A stretch of 64,000 nt of DNA from Hyphomicrobiales bacterium (GCA_026981645.1 JALSII010000021.1:16987-80986), one strand, 5' to 3'; counted from the first letter of the stretch, positions 46,788 to 56,527 are shown. Notes: generated by a model not told the origin, from the sequence alone. Numbers and translations are program-made.

Positions 46788-47557
46788 TCCTGTGTACTCC
46801 CCAGATAGGCTTCTTTCACCTTGGGGTTGGCACGAACCTCGTCCGGCGTCCCCTCGGCAATAATGCGACCCTGCGCCAGAACTGAAATCTTGTCAGCCAG
46901 CGAAAACACCACATGCATATCGTGTTCGATGATAACCTTGGTCATGCCGCGCTCTTTGATTTTCCTGAGCAACTCTATCGTGGTGTTGGTGTCGTGGCGC
47001 GACATTCCCGCTGTCGGCTCATCAAGCAACAAAAGTCTGGGATGCTGTATCAGGCACATCGCCAACTCAAGCCTGCGCTTGTCACCACGCGAAAGCGCAC
47101 CGGCGTGAGTATCAAGCTCAGCCGTCATACCCACATCATTGATGAAATGTTCGGCTTCTTCACGGATTTCAGCCTCCCGGTGCATATTGCCAAGAAAATT
47201 GAGCTTGAATGCGCCATCCCGCCTGGCAAAAGCAGGGGCCATCACATTGTCAAGAACTGAAAGGTCGGGGAAAATTTCCGGCGTCTGGAACACGCGCGCC
47301 ACCCCGGCCTGGTTGATTTCATGGGGCTTCATGCCCGTAATGATCTGCCCGTCAAACACCACTGCCCCGCTGGTTGGAGCAAGCCGCCCTACACACACAT
47401 TGAGAAGAGTGGATTTTCCCGCCCCGTTGGGGCCTATTATGGCATGCGTTTTGCCCTCCTCGACCTCCAGATCAATGTCAGCCAGGGCATGAAGGCCACC
47501 AAAGCGCATATGCACATCAGCAACATGAAGCACAATATTATGGTCAGAAGTACTCAT
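46784..47557 (-). CDS. ABC transporter ATP-binding protein, LivG type
   Basis: Second ATPase of the HAAT importer. The 257-residue protein has Walker A GPNGAGKSTLL, the LivG-type FQTPEIFPDLSVLDNV, signature LSRGDKRRLELAMCL (Arg-Gly-Asp in place of the usual Gly-Gly-Glu/Gln) and Walker B LLLLDEPTAGMSRHD. The ATG at 47557 has GGGACACAAG just upstream; the longer in-frame start (47647) would add 30 basic residues and overlap livM, so I reject it. Pairs with LivF. Confidence 0.92.
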   Translation of the reverse strand: MSTSDHNIVLHVADVHMRFGGLHALADIDLEVEEGKTHAIIGPNGAGKSTLLNVCVGRLAPTSGAVVFDGQIITGMKPHEINQAGVARVFQTPEIFPDLSVLDNVMAPAFARRDGAFKLNFLGNMHREAEIREEAEHFINDVGMTAELDTHAGALSRGDKRRLELAMCLIQHPRLLLLDEPTAGMSRHDTNTTIELLRKIKERGMTKVIIEHDMHVVFSLADKISVLAQGRIIAEGTPDEVRANPKVKEAYLGSTQE

Positions 47558-47573
47558 CTTGTGTCCCGCTCCC

Positions 47574-48716
47574 CTATTCAGCTGGCTGGGTTTGTTTGTC
47601 CGGCACGCGGGGCTTTGGCTTTTTGCCATTGAAAAACCTGTTGACAAATCTTCTGTATCCCTCCATCAGCCCGCCGGGCAGGAACACAACCACAAGAACG
47701 AACATCAGGCCAAGCGTGAGGTGCCAGCCTTCTCCCACGAACAGGGCCACAAAGCGCACAGCCACTTCCTGAACGCCTTCAGGCAGAAAGCTGAACAGAT
47801 TGTGCAGAACGTTTTCGTTGAAAGCTGAAAAAATATTTTCCAGATATTTCATTATCCAGGCCCCAAGAACGGGACCAAACATGGTGCCCACACCGCCAAG
47901 AATAGTCATCAGAACCAGTTCGCCCGAGGCGGTCCATTGCATGCGTTCAGCCCCCGCCAGCGGATCGGTCACCGCGAGCAGTCCCCCGGCCAGCCCTGCA
48001 TACATGCCCGATATGACAAAAGCGGCCAGCGTGTAGGGCCGGATGTTGAAACCGGTATATTTCATGCGGTTCTGGTTCGATTTTATACCCTTGAGCATCA
48101 GGCCGAACGGAGAAAGCGTAATTTTCTGGGCGACAAAAAAGCCTATGATCAGCAAAATGGCACTGAGATAGAACCCCCCATATCCCGCCATATCCACCCC
48201 GAACAATTCAACAAGGGGCAGACCGGCGCCGCGCTCGGAAAAGGCCAGGTCGAGCACACGGGGATCCTGCAACGTCAGTTGCAGCCCGGTCTCACCATTG
48301 GTTATGGGCGTCAGAACCGAATAGGCCAGATTGTAACTCATCTGGGCAAAGGCCAGCGTCAGGATGGAGAAATATATACCCGAACGCTTGAGAGACAAAT
48401 ACCCGATGACCAGCGCAAACAGCCCCGAAAGGATGACGGCGAAAACTATTGCGGGGATTGCATTCATACTCAACAGTTTGAAAGACCATACAGCGGCGTA
48501 GGAGCCCACTCCAAGAAATGCGGCATGGCCAAAGCTGAGATAGCCCGTCAGGCCGAACAAAATGTTGAAACCAACCGCCAGCAGCCCGTAAATGGCAAAC
48601 TTTTGCAACAGGCCGGGATAGGAGGCACCAAACGGCGTGAGCCAGATCGGCATGGTCAAAACCACAACTGCAAAAATCAGAAATGTGATGAGTTCTTTTT
48701 TGGGAAGTGCCAGCAT
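47574..48716 (-). CDS. ABC transporter permease, LivM type
   Basis: A 380-residue permease of the HAAT importer with eight or more membrane helices; it holds [31 protein letters not shown] and [20 protein letters not shown] typical of LivM, and [26 protein letters not shown], the coupling-type segment. The C-terminal basic tail ([15 protein letters not shown]) is cytoplasmic. It follows livH after one base. Works with LivH, both ATPases and the Tat-exported binding protein. Confidence 0.93.
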   Translation of the reverse strand: MLALPKKELITFLIFAVVVLTMPIWLTPFGASYPGLLQKFAIYGLLAVGFNILFGLTGYLSFGHAAFLGVGSYAAVWSFKLLSMNAIPAIVFAVILSGLFALVIGYLSLKRSGIYFSILTLAFAQMSYNLAYSVLTPITNGETGLQLTLQDPRVLDLAFSERGAGLPLVELFGVDMAGYGGFYLSAILLIIGFFVAQKITLSPFGLMLKGIKSNQNRMKYTGFNIRPYTLAAFVISGMYAGLAGGLLAVTDPLAGAERMQWTASGELVLMTILGGVGTMFGPVLGAWIMKYLENIFSAFNENVLHNLFSFLPEGVQEVAVRFVALFVGEGWHLTLGLMFVLVVVFLPGGLMEGYRRFVNRFFNGKKPKPRVPDKQTQPAE

Positions 48717-48717
48717 T

Positions 48718-49746
48718 TTATGTCTCCATCACACCTTTACGGCCAAACAGGCCGCGAGGACGCACCAACAGAATAACGACCGCCACCAGATAGATTATGA
48801 CCTGGTCAATGCCTGGAAAAATTTCCTTAACCTCTGTCATGGCGGCAAAGGACTGCAATATCCCCAGCAAAAATCCGGCTGCCACCGCTCCGGGCAGCGA
48901 GCCCATGCCCCCCACAACCACAACAACAAAGCTCAAGACCAGAAAGTCCATACCCAGCGAATAGGTGGGCGGCAGGAGCGGCGTGTACATAACACCCGCC
49001 ACACCGGCAACGACCGCAGCAAGGCCAAACATGATCGTGAAACGCCGGTCGATATTGATACCCAGCAATTCCACCGTCTCCCGATCTGACATGCCCGCAC
49101 GCACCACAAGGCCAAAAGTCGTGAATCTGAGAAACGCAAAGACCGCACCGATCACCACCAGTGAAAAGATAAAATATATCAGACGCCACCACGGGTAGGT
49201 GATGGCGTTTTCAGCCATCCCGAACAGAACCCCGATATCGGCAGCACCGCGCACGGCTTCAGGCATCGGCTGGGGAATGGGATTGGCGCCAAAAAAGGTC
49301 CGGGCTACCTCGCCAAGCACAATAGCCAGACCAAAAGTCACCAGAATCTGCTCGGCATGGGGACGCTTGTAAAAATGCTTGATCAGCCCCCGCTCCATGG
49401 ATATGCCCACTAGGTACATCACTGGTATGGCCAGCAAGACTGCAATGGGCACCGAAAAATCAATCAGAATATTTCCGAAGTCTCCAAACCACTCAAGGGC
49501 ATAAGGTGTCCGGATTTCAAGGGCAGTGCCCCAGGGGGAAAGCTCGGTTTCACTGAGAACGACACTTTCCCACGTCAGGATCTGGCGGAAGGCGACAGCA
49601 ACAAAAGAGCCGATCATGAAGATCGCACCATGAGCAAAATTCACCACTCCCAGAGTGCCGAAAACCAGCGTGAGCCCGAGCGCAATCAGCGCATAGGCAC
49701 CACCCTTGTCCAGGCCGTTCAGGAATTGTACTAGAATGGCGTCCAT
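48718..49746 (-). CDS. ABC transporter permease, LivH type
   Basis: A 342-residue permease of the same importer with [36 protein letters not shown], the start typical of LivH, and [29 protein letters not shown]. The insert around 45-70 ([31 protein letters not shown]) makes it longer than E. coli LivH. It lies 92 bp after the binding protein gene. Confidence 0.93.
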   Translation of the reverse strand: MDAILVQFLNGLDKGGAYALIALGLTLVFGTLGVVNFAHGAIFMIGSFVAVAFRQILTWESVVLSETELSPWGTALEIRTPYALEWFGDFGNILIDFSVPIAVLLAIPVMYLVGISMERGLIKHFYKRPHAEQILVTFGLAIVLGEVARTFFGANPIPQPMPEAVRGAADIGVLFGMAENAITYPWWRLIYFIFSLVVIGAVFAFLRFTTFGLVVRAGMSDRETVELLGINIDRRFTIMFGLAAVVAGVAGVMYTPLLPPTYSLGMDFLVLSFVVVVVGGMGSLPGAVAAGFLLGILQSFAAMTEVKEIFPGIDQVIIYLVAVVILLVRPRGLFGRKGVMET

Positions 49747-49838
49747 CGCCCCCTCCCCCGCTCAGGTCATGAATTCATTTGGCGCTCAGGCCGACCGGGG
49801 CAAACATGTCGCCCCGGCAGATGCTTTTGTAGCCGTTT

Positions 49839-51185
49839 TTACGAAACTTCGTAAGGACCAAGTTCGCCACCGAATATGGAGGCGTCATACTCAACCTGAG
49901 CCCGCGGCACTTCCTGAACCACTTCAAGCAGATCGAACTGGGATGAGGGGTTCTGATTACCCCGCACCACAAGGACATCCTTGAAGCACTGGTGATCTTC
50001 GGCCCGGTATTCGGTTGGACCATTGCCCATGCCGTCAAAGATGTGCCCCTCCAGCGCCCTGATGACTTCGGGCGGATAGAAAGTGCCCGCACGCTCACAG
50101 GCGTCTGCATAAAGCAGGGTCTGCACATAACAGGTATGCGCTGCCTGAGATGGCGGGAATCCGTATTCCGCGCCAAACGACTTGACGAAGTTCTGGGAAC
50201 CTTCGTCCTGCAGGGACCAGTTCCAGTTGGTCGAGCCAAGAATACCCTTGATATTTTCACCGGCACCCTGCGCCATAAGACGCGAGAACAGCGGCACAAC
50301 GATTTCGATATTCTTGCCGTTGGCCTGACGGTCTCTAAGGCCGAACTGAATGGCCTGGGTCAGTGAGTTGACCATGTCCTTGCCGTAGTGATTGAGAATC
50401 AGCACGTCGGCACCGGAGTTCAGAACCGGTGTGATGTATTGGGAAAAGTCACCGGCACCCAAAGGCGTACGCACAGCCTTTGTGGTCTGCCAGCCAATCG
50501 CCTCGGTTGAGTTGATCAGCGATTCTTCCTGCGTCCAACCCCAGTTATAGTCGGCTGTCAGGTGATAGGCCTGACGGTCAGAGCCATATTCGGCCTCCAG
50601 AACCGGAGCAAGAGCGGCACCGGACATGTAGGCGTTGAAGAAATGGCGGAAACCATAGCGTTTTTTGTCTTTGCCGGTCGTATCATTGGAGTGGGTAAGG
50701 CCAGCCATGAAAATGATACCCATTTCCTGACATAGCGCTTGCACTGCAACAGCCACACCCGACGATGAACCCCCGGTAATGATCAACGCGCCGTCCCGTT
50801 CAATCATACGTCTGGCGCTATCACGAGCGGCATCAGATTTGGTCTGAGTGTCGCCCGTTACAAACGTCACTTTTTTGCCTAGGATACCGTTTCCGCCAAG
50901 CGAACTTGGCTGCATGGTACTGAGCATCCCTCCGTCGCCCTCGCCATTCAGATGTTTGACGGCAAGCATGTAGGCGCGCAGTTCATCGGCGCCCTCGTCG
51001 GCATAGGCGCCCGTCTGGGGCACGTTAAAGCCCAGTACGACTTCGGAGCCGGTTGGATTGTTGCGGAATTCCTGCGCCCAGGCACCCCGGGTAAAAATCA
51101 TGGGTGCGGCACCGGTGGCAAGCAAACCGGCGGCGCCGGTCTTTAGGACCCTGCGGCGGCTTACGCCTTTTTTCTGATCGCTCAT
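49839..51185 (-). CDS. ABC transporter substrate-binding protein (Tat signal)
   Basis: A 448-residue periplasmic binding protein of the HAAT type (Peripla_BP_5/6 fold). The N-terminus SRRRVLKTGAAGLLATGAAPMIFTRGAWAQ has the twin arginines and hydrophobic run of a Tat signal, with a likely cut after AWA. The mature protein begins with GSEVVLGFNVPQTGAYADEGADELRAYMLAVKHLNGEGDGG, then GGSSSGVAVAVQALCQE and DYNWGWTQEESLI. I cannot say what it binds; with acs and acetate-type regulators around, a short-chain acid or amide is one option. ATG 51185 has AGGAGG upstream. Divergent from the regulator at 51385. Confidence 0.92.
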   Translation of the reverse strand: MSDQKKGVSRRRVLKTGAAGLLATGAAPMIFTRGAWAQEFRNNPTGSEVVLGFNVPQTGAYADEGADELRAYMLAVKHLNGEGDGGMLSTMQPSSLGGNGILGKKVTFVTGDTQTKSDAARDSARRMIERDGALIITGGSSSGVAVAVQALCQEMGIIFMAGLTHSNDTTGKDKKRYGFRHFFNAYMSGAALAPVLEAEYGSDRQAYHLTADYNWGWTQEESLINSTEAIGWQTTKAVRTPLGAGDFSQYITPVLNSGADVLILNHYGKDMVNSLTQAIQFGLRDRQANGKNIEIVVPLFSRLMAQGAGENIKGILGSTNWNWSLQDEGSQNFVKSFGAEYGFPPSQAAHTCYVQTLLYADACERAGTFYPPEVIRALEGHIFDGMGNGPTEYRAEDHQCFKDVLVVRGNQNPSSQFDLLEVVQEVPRAQVEYDASIFGGELGPYEVS

Positions 51186-51307
51186 ATGCGTCCTCCTCAT
51201 TGAAAAATGCGGCTCGCTACTGGCATCTCCCCCAGCCGACCACATGCAAAACTTGTAGAGGGCACATGAAACATCGGGCAATACTTATCTGTTTTTCCTG
51301 AATAATT

Positions 51308-51357
51308 TTGTAAATTGTTGCTATTTTTGCAGCTTGGTTTTGTAAACTTATTTACAA
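51308..51357. promoter_or_regulatory. Likely operator: palindrome plus spaced half-site
   Basis: Between the two divergent genes lies TTGTAAACTTATTTACAA (51340-51357), a perfect 7-bp inverted repeat with a 4-base spacer. A second TTGTAAA occurs at 51308-51314, 32 bp (three turns) upstream. RamB-like regulators bind sequences with a TTTGCAAA-like core, which this resembles. It ends 27 bp before the regulator start, so autoregulation is the simplest reading, with possible effect on the ABC operon. Confidence 0.55.
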
Positions 51358-51384
51358 CTCCAGTCAAATCTGCAAAAAAAACTC

Positions 51385-52953
51385 ATGCGCGCACCCATCG
51401 GTTTACGAATAAGAAATCAACGGAAATCAAAAGGGCTGACCCAGGCGGCTCTGGCACAATCAGTTGAAATTTCTCCCTCTTATCTCAACCTTATTGAAGC
51501 TAATAAACGCCACGTGGGCGGTTTGCTGCTGCAAAGGATCGCCGCGCAGCTGGATGTTGATCTGTTCGAACTGACCGGAGAAAGCGAGCAGCGGCTCATC
51601 AATGAGCTGCTTGAAGCTTTTGTCGATCCGCTGCTGGCACCGCTCAAGCTGGGGCTGGAGGATGCTGACCGGCTGGTGGCTCTGTTCCCTGAGGGAGCAA
51701 AAGCACTGCATGTGTGTTTCCGTGGTTATCTGGATGCCCGCTCTGCGCTGCACCTGGTCTCCAACCGCCTGAAGTCAGACCCACTGTTCTCAGAACTGCT
51801 CCACCAGATGCTTTCTCAGATTACCGCCGTACGCTCCGCAGCGGAAATCCTCAAGAATGTTCCCGACATCCCCGAAGAAGAGCGTCAGGAGTTTTGCAAC
51901 TCGATTTTTGCCGAGAGCATTGCATTGTCAGACGCAACGCGCGCGTTGATTGGTGAGTTCGACCGTGAAGCGGAACAACGCAGCACCATCACTCCGGCAC
52001 GCGAAGTGAATGACCTGATTATCGGTGAGAATAATTTTTTCCCGGCCCTTGAAGCTGCCGCGGAGCGCTTGCGCTTTGAGCTTGATTTCTCAAGCCCCCT
52101 GTCAGAGGAACAGGCCAGCCAGTTGCTCGATACCCAATTCGGCGTAAGCACACGCACCCTTAACGAAACAGAGGCGGAACACCCTAAAAGAGAGGGTCTG
52201 TTTGGCTATGACGAACAGGCCCGCTTGCTGTGGTTCAAATCCTACGCCTCGCAGGCAACCCGCCGCTTCCAACTGGCAAAAAAACTGGCCGGACTTCACT
52301 CCGGTAAAGCTATATCCGGGATTGCCAGGGACAGTCGCCTGAGTTCCGCCAGCGCACGCGAAATAGCTCACGGGGCCATGGCTTCCTATGTGGCCGGTGC
52401 GTTGATTTTTCCCTATGACGAATTTCTGGCGGATGCGGAGAAATCCGCCTATGATCTTGATTTGCTTGCTCACAGATATTCAGCCAGCTTTGAACAGGTC
52501 GCCCACCGGCTGGTGACTTTGCGCAAGCCCGGCGCTGAGGGCATCCCTTTCGGGTTTTTGCGCGCCGACCCTGCAGGTTATCTGACCAAGCAGTTTCCCT
52601 TGCCCGGCCTGTTGATGCCCAATGCCGGCCATGCCTGCCCCTTGTGGGCAATCTACGCTTCGTTTCGCAATCCGGGGGTAGTGACCCACCAGATTGCCAG
52701 CTTTGCCGATGGTGCGCGTTTCTTGTTTGTGGCCAAGGTCAGCGCCAAGCGCGTGGCTGCCTTTGGCGACCAGCCCGTTTTGTCCGCGGTGATGCTGGCC
52801 TGCGATCTCATCCACGCCGATAAAACCGTTTACGCCAGAAACCTCAGGCTTGGCGACACCGGCTTTGACGTGTCCGTCGGGCCCTCATGTCGCCTTTGCG
52901 TGCGTCAAAACTGTGCCCACAGGCAGGAACAGATAACAAGCGACAAGGGATGA
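51385..52953 (+). CDS. XRE-family regulator of the RamB/ScfR (short-chain fatty acid) type
   Basis: A 522-residue DNA-binding regulator. Residues 8-63 form a XRE helix-turn-helix (LRIRNQRKSKGLTQAALAQSVEISPSYLNLIEANKRH). The C-terminal part is of the ScfR/DUF2083 type (about 290-520), with an ImmA-like region (RRFQLAKKLAGLHSG...ASYVAGALIFPYDEFLADAEK) and a Cys cluster, Cys502, Cys505 and Cys510 (CRLCVRQNC). Members in other bacteria (RamB, MccR) control acetate, propionate or glyoxylate genes by sensing acyl-CoA or related products. Residues 134-192 look unexpectedly like a histidine-kinase dimerisation domain (see findings). Divergent from the ABC operon and upstream of a sensor kinase. Confidence 0.88.
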   Translation: MRAPIGLRIRNQRKSKGLTQAALAQSVEISPSYLNLIEANKRHVGGLLLQRIAAQLDVDLFELTGESEQRLINELLEAFVDPLLAPLKLGLEDADRLVALFPEGAKALHVCFRGYLDARSALHLVSNRLKSDPLFSELLHQMLSQITAVRSAAEILKNVPDIPEEERQEFCNSIFAESIALSDATRALIGEFDREAEQRSTITPAREVNDLIIGENNFFPALEAAAERLRFELDFSSPLSEEQASQLLDTQFGVSTRTLNETEAEHPKREGLFGYDEQARLLWFKSYASQATRRFQLAKKLAGLHSGKAISGIARDSRLSSASAREIAHGAMASYVAGALIFPYDEFLADAEKSAYDLDLLAHRYSASFEQVAHRLVTLRKPGAEGIPFGFLRADPAGYLTKQFPLPGLLMPNAGHACPLWAIYASFRNPGVVTHQIASFADGARFLFVAKVSAKRVAAFGDQPVLSAVMLACDLIHADKTVYARNLRLGDTGFDVSVGPSCRLCVRQNCAHRQEQITSDKG

Positions 52954-53097
52954 TATGGCGTTCGCACCAATTGACAGCCCTTCAATATCTGAATTGACGC
53001 AAGGCGCCTGATTATGCCAACACCAAGGGTGTCGATCGTTGCTGCTCCTGGGAGGGGGGAGCAGCGGTCTCCTGTTTGGCAATTCGGGGGAGCGAAT

Positions 53098-53517
53098 GTG
53101 AAGCCGGATATATTGATCGTGGAGGATGAGCCCTCAATATTAAGCTCTCTTGAGTTCATCCTTCGTCATGCGGGCTGGACAACAAAATCTGTCACCAGTG
53201 GCGAGGCGGCGCTGCTCGCAGTAAACACCATGGCCCCGCGGGCAGTTATTCTGGATGTGATGCTGCCCAGGCAAAGCGGCTTTGAAGTGCTCAAGAAACT
53301 ACGCCAGGACCGCAGAACCCGCGACCTGCCTATTCTCATACTGACAGCAAAAGGCCAGCAGCAGGACAAACGCACTGCTGAGGGTCTGGGCGCCACCGAT
53401 TTTGTAACCAAACCCTACGCCAATGCAGAGGTGGTGGAAGCGGTGCGCCATCTGCTCGGCGAGGTGCCCCCGCAAAACGGGCCTGCCAGCGACACCGGCG
53501 GGGAGCCAGACCGGTGA
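53098..53517 (+). CDS. Stand-alone response-regulator receiver
   Basis: A 139-residue protein that is a single CheY-like receiver domain with the acidic pocket (VEDEPS), phospho-Asp in VILDVMLPRQSGFEVLKKL (Asp52), Thr (LTAKG) and Lys (TKPYAN), and a 20-residue acidic tail (VPPQNGPASDTGGEPDR) with no output domain. GTG 53098 has GGGGGAGCG just upstream. The leader before it (53041-53065) can form a stable hairpin. It overlaps the next gene by four bases (GTGA) and, with the kinase two genes on, is the likely partner. Confidence 0.88.
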   Translation: MKPDILIVEDEPSILSSLEFILRHAGWTTKSVTSGEAALLAVNTMAPRAVILDVMLPRQSGFEVLKKLRQDRRTRDLPILILTAKGQQQDKRTAEGLGATDFVTKPYANAEVVEAVRHLLGEVPPQNGPASDTGGEPDR

Positions 53518-53777
53518 GACGTCGGCGCAAACTTGAGTTTTTGGCATTCCTGTTGCCCGTTGGCGGTGCCATTCTCATTTTACCACCATTGGTCCTTATC
53601 GCTAACGCAAACACCAGTATTTTTGGTTTCCCCGCAATTGTCGCCTATCTTTTTGCCGTCTGGCTGGCACTGATCATTGCCACCTACCTGCTCCAGCACA
53701 AGCTTGGCAGCCTGCAGGATATTGACACCGAACCCGAAACGCAGCCTGCACCGCCCGATTCCGGAACACTTAAATGA
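53514..53777 (+). CDS. Two-helix membrane protein linked to the sensor kinase
   Basis: An 87-residue protein with two hydrophobic segments (about 9-31 and 38-60) and a basic start MRRRRK; the C-terminal tail is acidic and proline-rich. It resembles the small two-helix proteins (DUF485/DUF4212 style) that precede sodium:solute symporters, and it directly precedes a kinase with a symporter-type sensor module, overlapping it by four bases (ATGA). It starts with GTG in overlap with the receiver gene. A structural partner of the symporter domain is a guess from this placement. Confidence 0.7.
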   Translation: MRRRRKLEFLAFLLPVGGAILILPPLVLIANANTSIFGFPAIVAYLFAVWLALIIATYLLQHKLGSLQDIDTEPETQPAPPDSGTLK

Positions 53778-56527
53778 TTAGCGGCAGTCTGGTCATCGCA
53801 ACAGCGGTTGTCTATGTCATCCTGCTGTTTGCGCTGGCCTACTGGTCCGACCTGATGGCAAGGCGCGGACAGGACAAACTGTTGCGCTCTCCCCTTGTCT
53901 TTACGTTGGCCATATCCGTCTATTGCACCAGCTGGACCTTTTATGGGGCGGTTGGTTCGGCGGCCAGAAACGGGCTTGAATTCCTCGCCATCTATCTGGG
54001 GCCAACACTGGTTTTTACCGGTTGGTGGTTCGGCCTCAGAAAACTGGTGCGCATCGGACACAATCAGCGCATCACTTCCGTTGCTGATCTGATTTCCTCG
54101 CGTTTTGGCAAGTCCGGACGGCTGGCAGTGCTGGTCACTCTGATGGCAGTTGTGGGAATCACCCCCTATATTGCCCTGCAACTCAAGGCGATTGCCACTT
54201 CACTTCGGGTGATTCTTGGAAGCGGGTTTGACGGGGATGAACTTGCTCAGGCCGGGCCCCTGCCCCAGTCTCTGGATGATATTGGCCTCGCCTTTGCCAT
54301 TGCCGCAGCCATGGCGCTGTTCTCCATCCTGTTTGGCACCCGCAACGTCAATGCCAACGAGCAGCACCATGGCGTTGTGGCCGCCATCGCCTTTGAAGCC
54401 ATCGTCAAACTCATAGCATTGATTGCAGTTGGGCTTTTTGTGGTGTTCTCCATTGGCGGAGGCTTTGAAGCCACTTACGCCAGAGCCGGAGACGCCGGCA
54501 TAGTACTCAATGCAACAGATGCCTTCGGTCCGCGCTGGCTGACCATTACCATACTGTCCGCTGCCGCCATCATCTGCCTGCCCCGGCAGTTCCAGATTAC
54601 TGTTGTTGAGAACGCTGATGAGCGTCACTTGCGTACCGCTTCGTGGGCATTCCCCCTTTATCTGTTGGGTATAAGCATCTTCACCCTGCCCATCGCCATT
54701 ATCGGGCAAAGCGTGCTGCCGGCCGGATCTGACCCCGACATGTTTGTTCTGACCCTGCCGCTGGCCTATGATCAGCAGGGGCTGGCGCTATTTGCATTCA
54801 TCGGTGGATTTTCCAGCGCCACCTCGATGATAATCATTGCTTCCATCGCTCTTTCCATCATGATTTCCAACCACATTGTGGTGCCCATTGCCCTGAGGTC
54901 AACCAAGGTGCCGGACCACGAGTCAGGCAGCGGCATGACCCGGCTGGTGTTGACCAGCCGCCGTATTTCCATCGCCGTGGTGCTGTTACTGGGGTTTATC
55001 TATTTCTGGCTGACCGCCGGCTCGGGCGCCTTGGCTCCCATCGGGCTTATTTCCTTTGCCGGTGTCGCCCAGTTTCTGCCCGCCATCATCGCGGCGCTTT
55101 ATTGGCGCGATGCCACGGCCAGGGGCGCTCTCGCGGGACTTCTTGTTGGTTTCGCCATCTGGGGCTGGTCGAGTTTTCTGCCCAGTTTCGCCACTTCAAG
55201 CGAACAGATTGCGGCGCTGTTGCAGGCGGGGCCCTGGGGCATCGGCTTTTTGCGGCCCCAGGCCTTGCTTGGCCTTGATGGGCTCGACCCGCTGGTGCAC
55301 TCAGTGTTCTGGAGCCTGTTGGGTAATACAATTGCATTGATTGGCGTTTCTCTGCTCAGCGAAAACAACGCCATGGGCCGCCTGCAAGCACACCTGTTTG
55401 TTGATGTCTTCAAACAGTCCACAGGCGGGCACGCGCGCTATCTCGACTCTTCGGCCACCCTCAACGACCTGCTCTATATGACGCAAAGGGTATTGGGGGC
55501 GGAACCGGCCAAAGCCCTGTTTGCAAAACTGGCTCCCCACAACAAGGAACTTGAAGCCACTCCACCAACACCGGAGTTTATTTCAAAACTGGAAAAAGAG
55601 CTGGCAGGTTCCATCGGAGCGGCCTCAGCCCATGTGGTGCTGGGCCAGGTGATTTCGGGCGAAAGCATCACTTTTGAAGAAGTGCTGCAAATGGCCGATG
55701 AAACCCAGAAAATCCTCGAATACTCCCAGCGGCTTGAGCATACGACCGAGGAGTTGCAGTCCACCACCTCAAAGCTGCGGGCGGCCAACCAGCAATTGCG
55801 CGAGCTGGATCAGCAAAAGGACGAGTTCCTGTCTCAGGTCAGCCATGAGGTGCGCACACCCATGACAGCCATCCGCTCCTTTGCCGAAATATTGCTCAAG
55901 CACGATGACCTTGAAAGTGGGCAACGCCAGCGTTTTCTCAACACCATTCACGACGAAAGCATGCGCCTGACCAGTTTGCTCGATGAAATTCTTGACCTCA
56001 GCGCGCTGGAGCGCGGAGAAACCCTGTGGCACAATGAGCCGGTGGAGATCGGAGCGGCCCTTCGGCGCGCCATTGATGTGTGCACGCCACTGACCAATCA
56101 GCACAATCTTGAGGTCCGCCCCAAAAACCTGACAGAGGATGTATGGGTTGTGGCCAACACCGACCGGATTTGCCAAGTATTCATCAATCTGATTTCCAAC
56201 GCCGCAAAATACAATGATGCTGCCCAACCCTTTGTTGAGATTGATACCCGGACTGAAGGCGAAGAACTGCTGGTGGATTTTTCCGATAATGGACCGGGCA
56301 TCGCCCGGGGCGATCGTGAGATAATCTTCGATAAGTTCTCGCGGGGGAAACGCGACCCCGAAAGCTCCCATTCCGGCTCCGGGCTGGGGCTGGCCATCAG
56401 TCTGGAAATTCTGATCAAGATGGGCGGTTCGCTAAAGCTCCTGTCCACCGGCGGGCGTGGCGCCCGCTTTCAGGTGCGCCTGCCGCTGGCCGCCAGTCGT
56501 GTACGCGCTCCCCTTGAACGTGCCTAG
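53774..56527 (+). CDS. Sodium:solute-symporter-type sensor histidine kinase (CbrA/CrbS class)
   Basis: A 917-residue membrane kinase. The N-terminal 500 residues look like an SSS (PutP-type) symporter of about 13 helices with AVGSAARNGLEFLAIYLGP, NQRITSVADLISSRFGKSG and GFSSATSMIIIASIALSIMISNHIV. A coiled-coil (about 640-680) leads to a HisKA domain with His691 (QVSHEVRTPMTAIRSF) and a HATPase domain (NLISNAAKYN, VDFSDNGPGIARGDREIIFDKFSRG). No PAS domain or receiver is fused. CbrA, CrbS and MxtR are such kinases; CrbS/R controls acs in Vibrio. The stop TAG is the start of a 105-bp repeat. Confidence 0.9.
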   Translation: MISGSLVIATAVVYVILLFALAYWSDLMARRGQDKLLRSPLVFTLAISVYCTSWTFYGAVGSAARNGLEFLAIYLGPTLVFTGWWFGLRKLVRIGHNQRITSVADLISSRFGKSGRLAVLVTLMAVVGITPYIALQLKAIATSLRVILGSGFDGDELAQAGPLPQSLDDIGLAFAIAAAMALFSILFGTRNVNANEQHHGVVAAIAFEAIVKLIALIAVGLFVVFSIGGGFEATYARAGDAGIVLNATDAFGPRWLTITILSAAAIICLPRQFQITVVENADERHLRTASWAFPLYLLGISIFTLPIAIIGQSVLPAGSDPDMFVLTLPLAYDQQGLALFAFIGGFSSATSMIIIASIALSIMISNHIVVPIALRSTKVPDHESGSGMTRLVLTSRRISIAVVLLLGFIYFWLTAGSGALAPIGLISFAGVAQFLPAIIAALYWRDATARGALAGLLVGFAIWGWSSFLPSFATSSEQIAALLQAGPWGIGFLRPQALLGLDGLDPLVHSVFWSLLGNTIALIGVSLLSENNAMGRLQAHLFVDVFKQSTGGHARYLDSSATLNDLLYMTQRVLGAEPAKALFAKLAPHNKELEATPPTPEFISKLEKELAGSIGAASAHVVLGQVISGESITFEEVLQMADETQKILEYSQRLEHTTEELQSTTSKLRAANQQLRELDQQKDEFLSQVSHEVRTPMTAIRSFAEILLKHDDLESGQRQRFLNTIHDESMRLTSLLDEILDLSALERGETLWHNEPVEIGAALRRAIDVCTPLTNQHNLEVRPKNLTEDVWVVANTDRICQVFINLISNAAKYNDAAQPFVEIDTRTEGEELLVDFSDNGPGIARGDREIIFDKFSRGKRDPESSHSGSGLGLAISLEILIKMGGSLKLLSTGGRGARFQVRLPLAASRVRAPLERA

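Noticed and set aside
47558..47647. Longer start for the LivG ATPase
   Set aside because: It would overlap the upstream permease gene and add 30 basic residues not seen in LivG; ATG 47557 has a good ribosome site.
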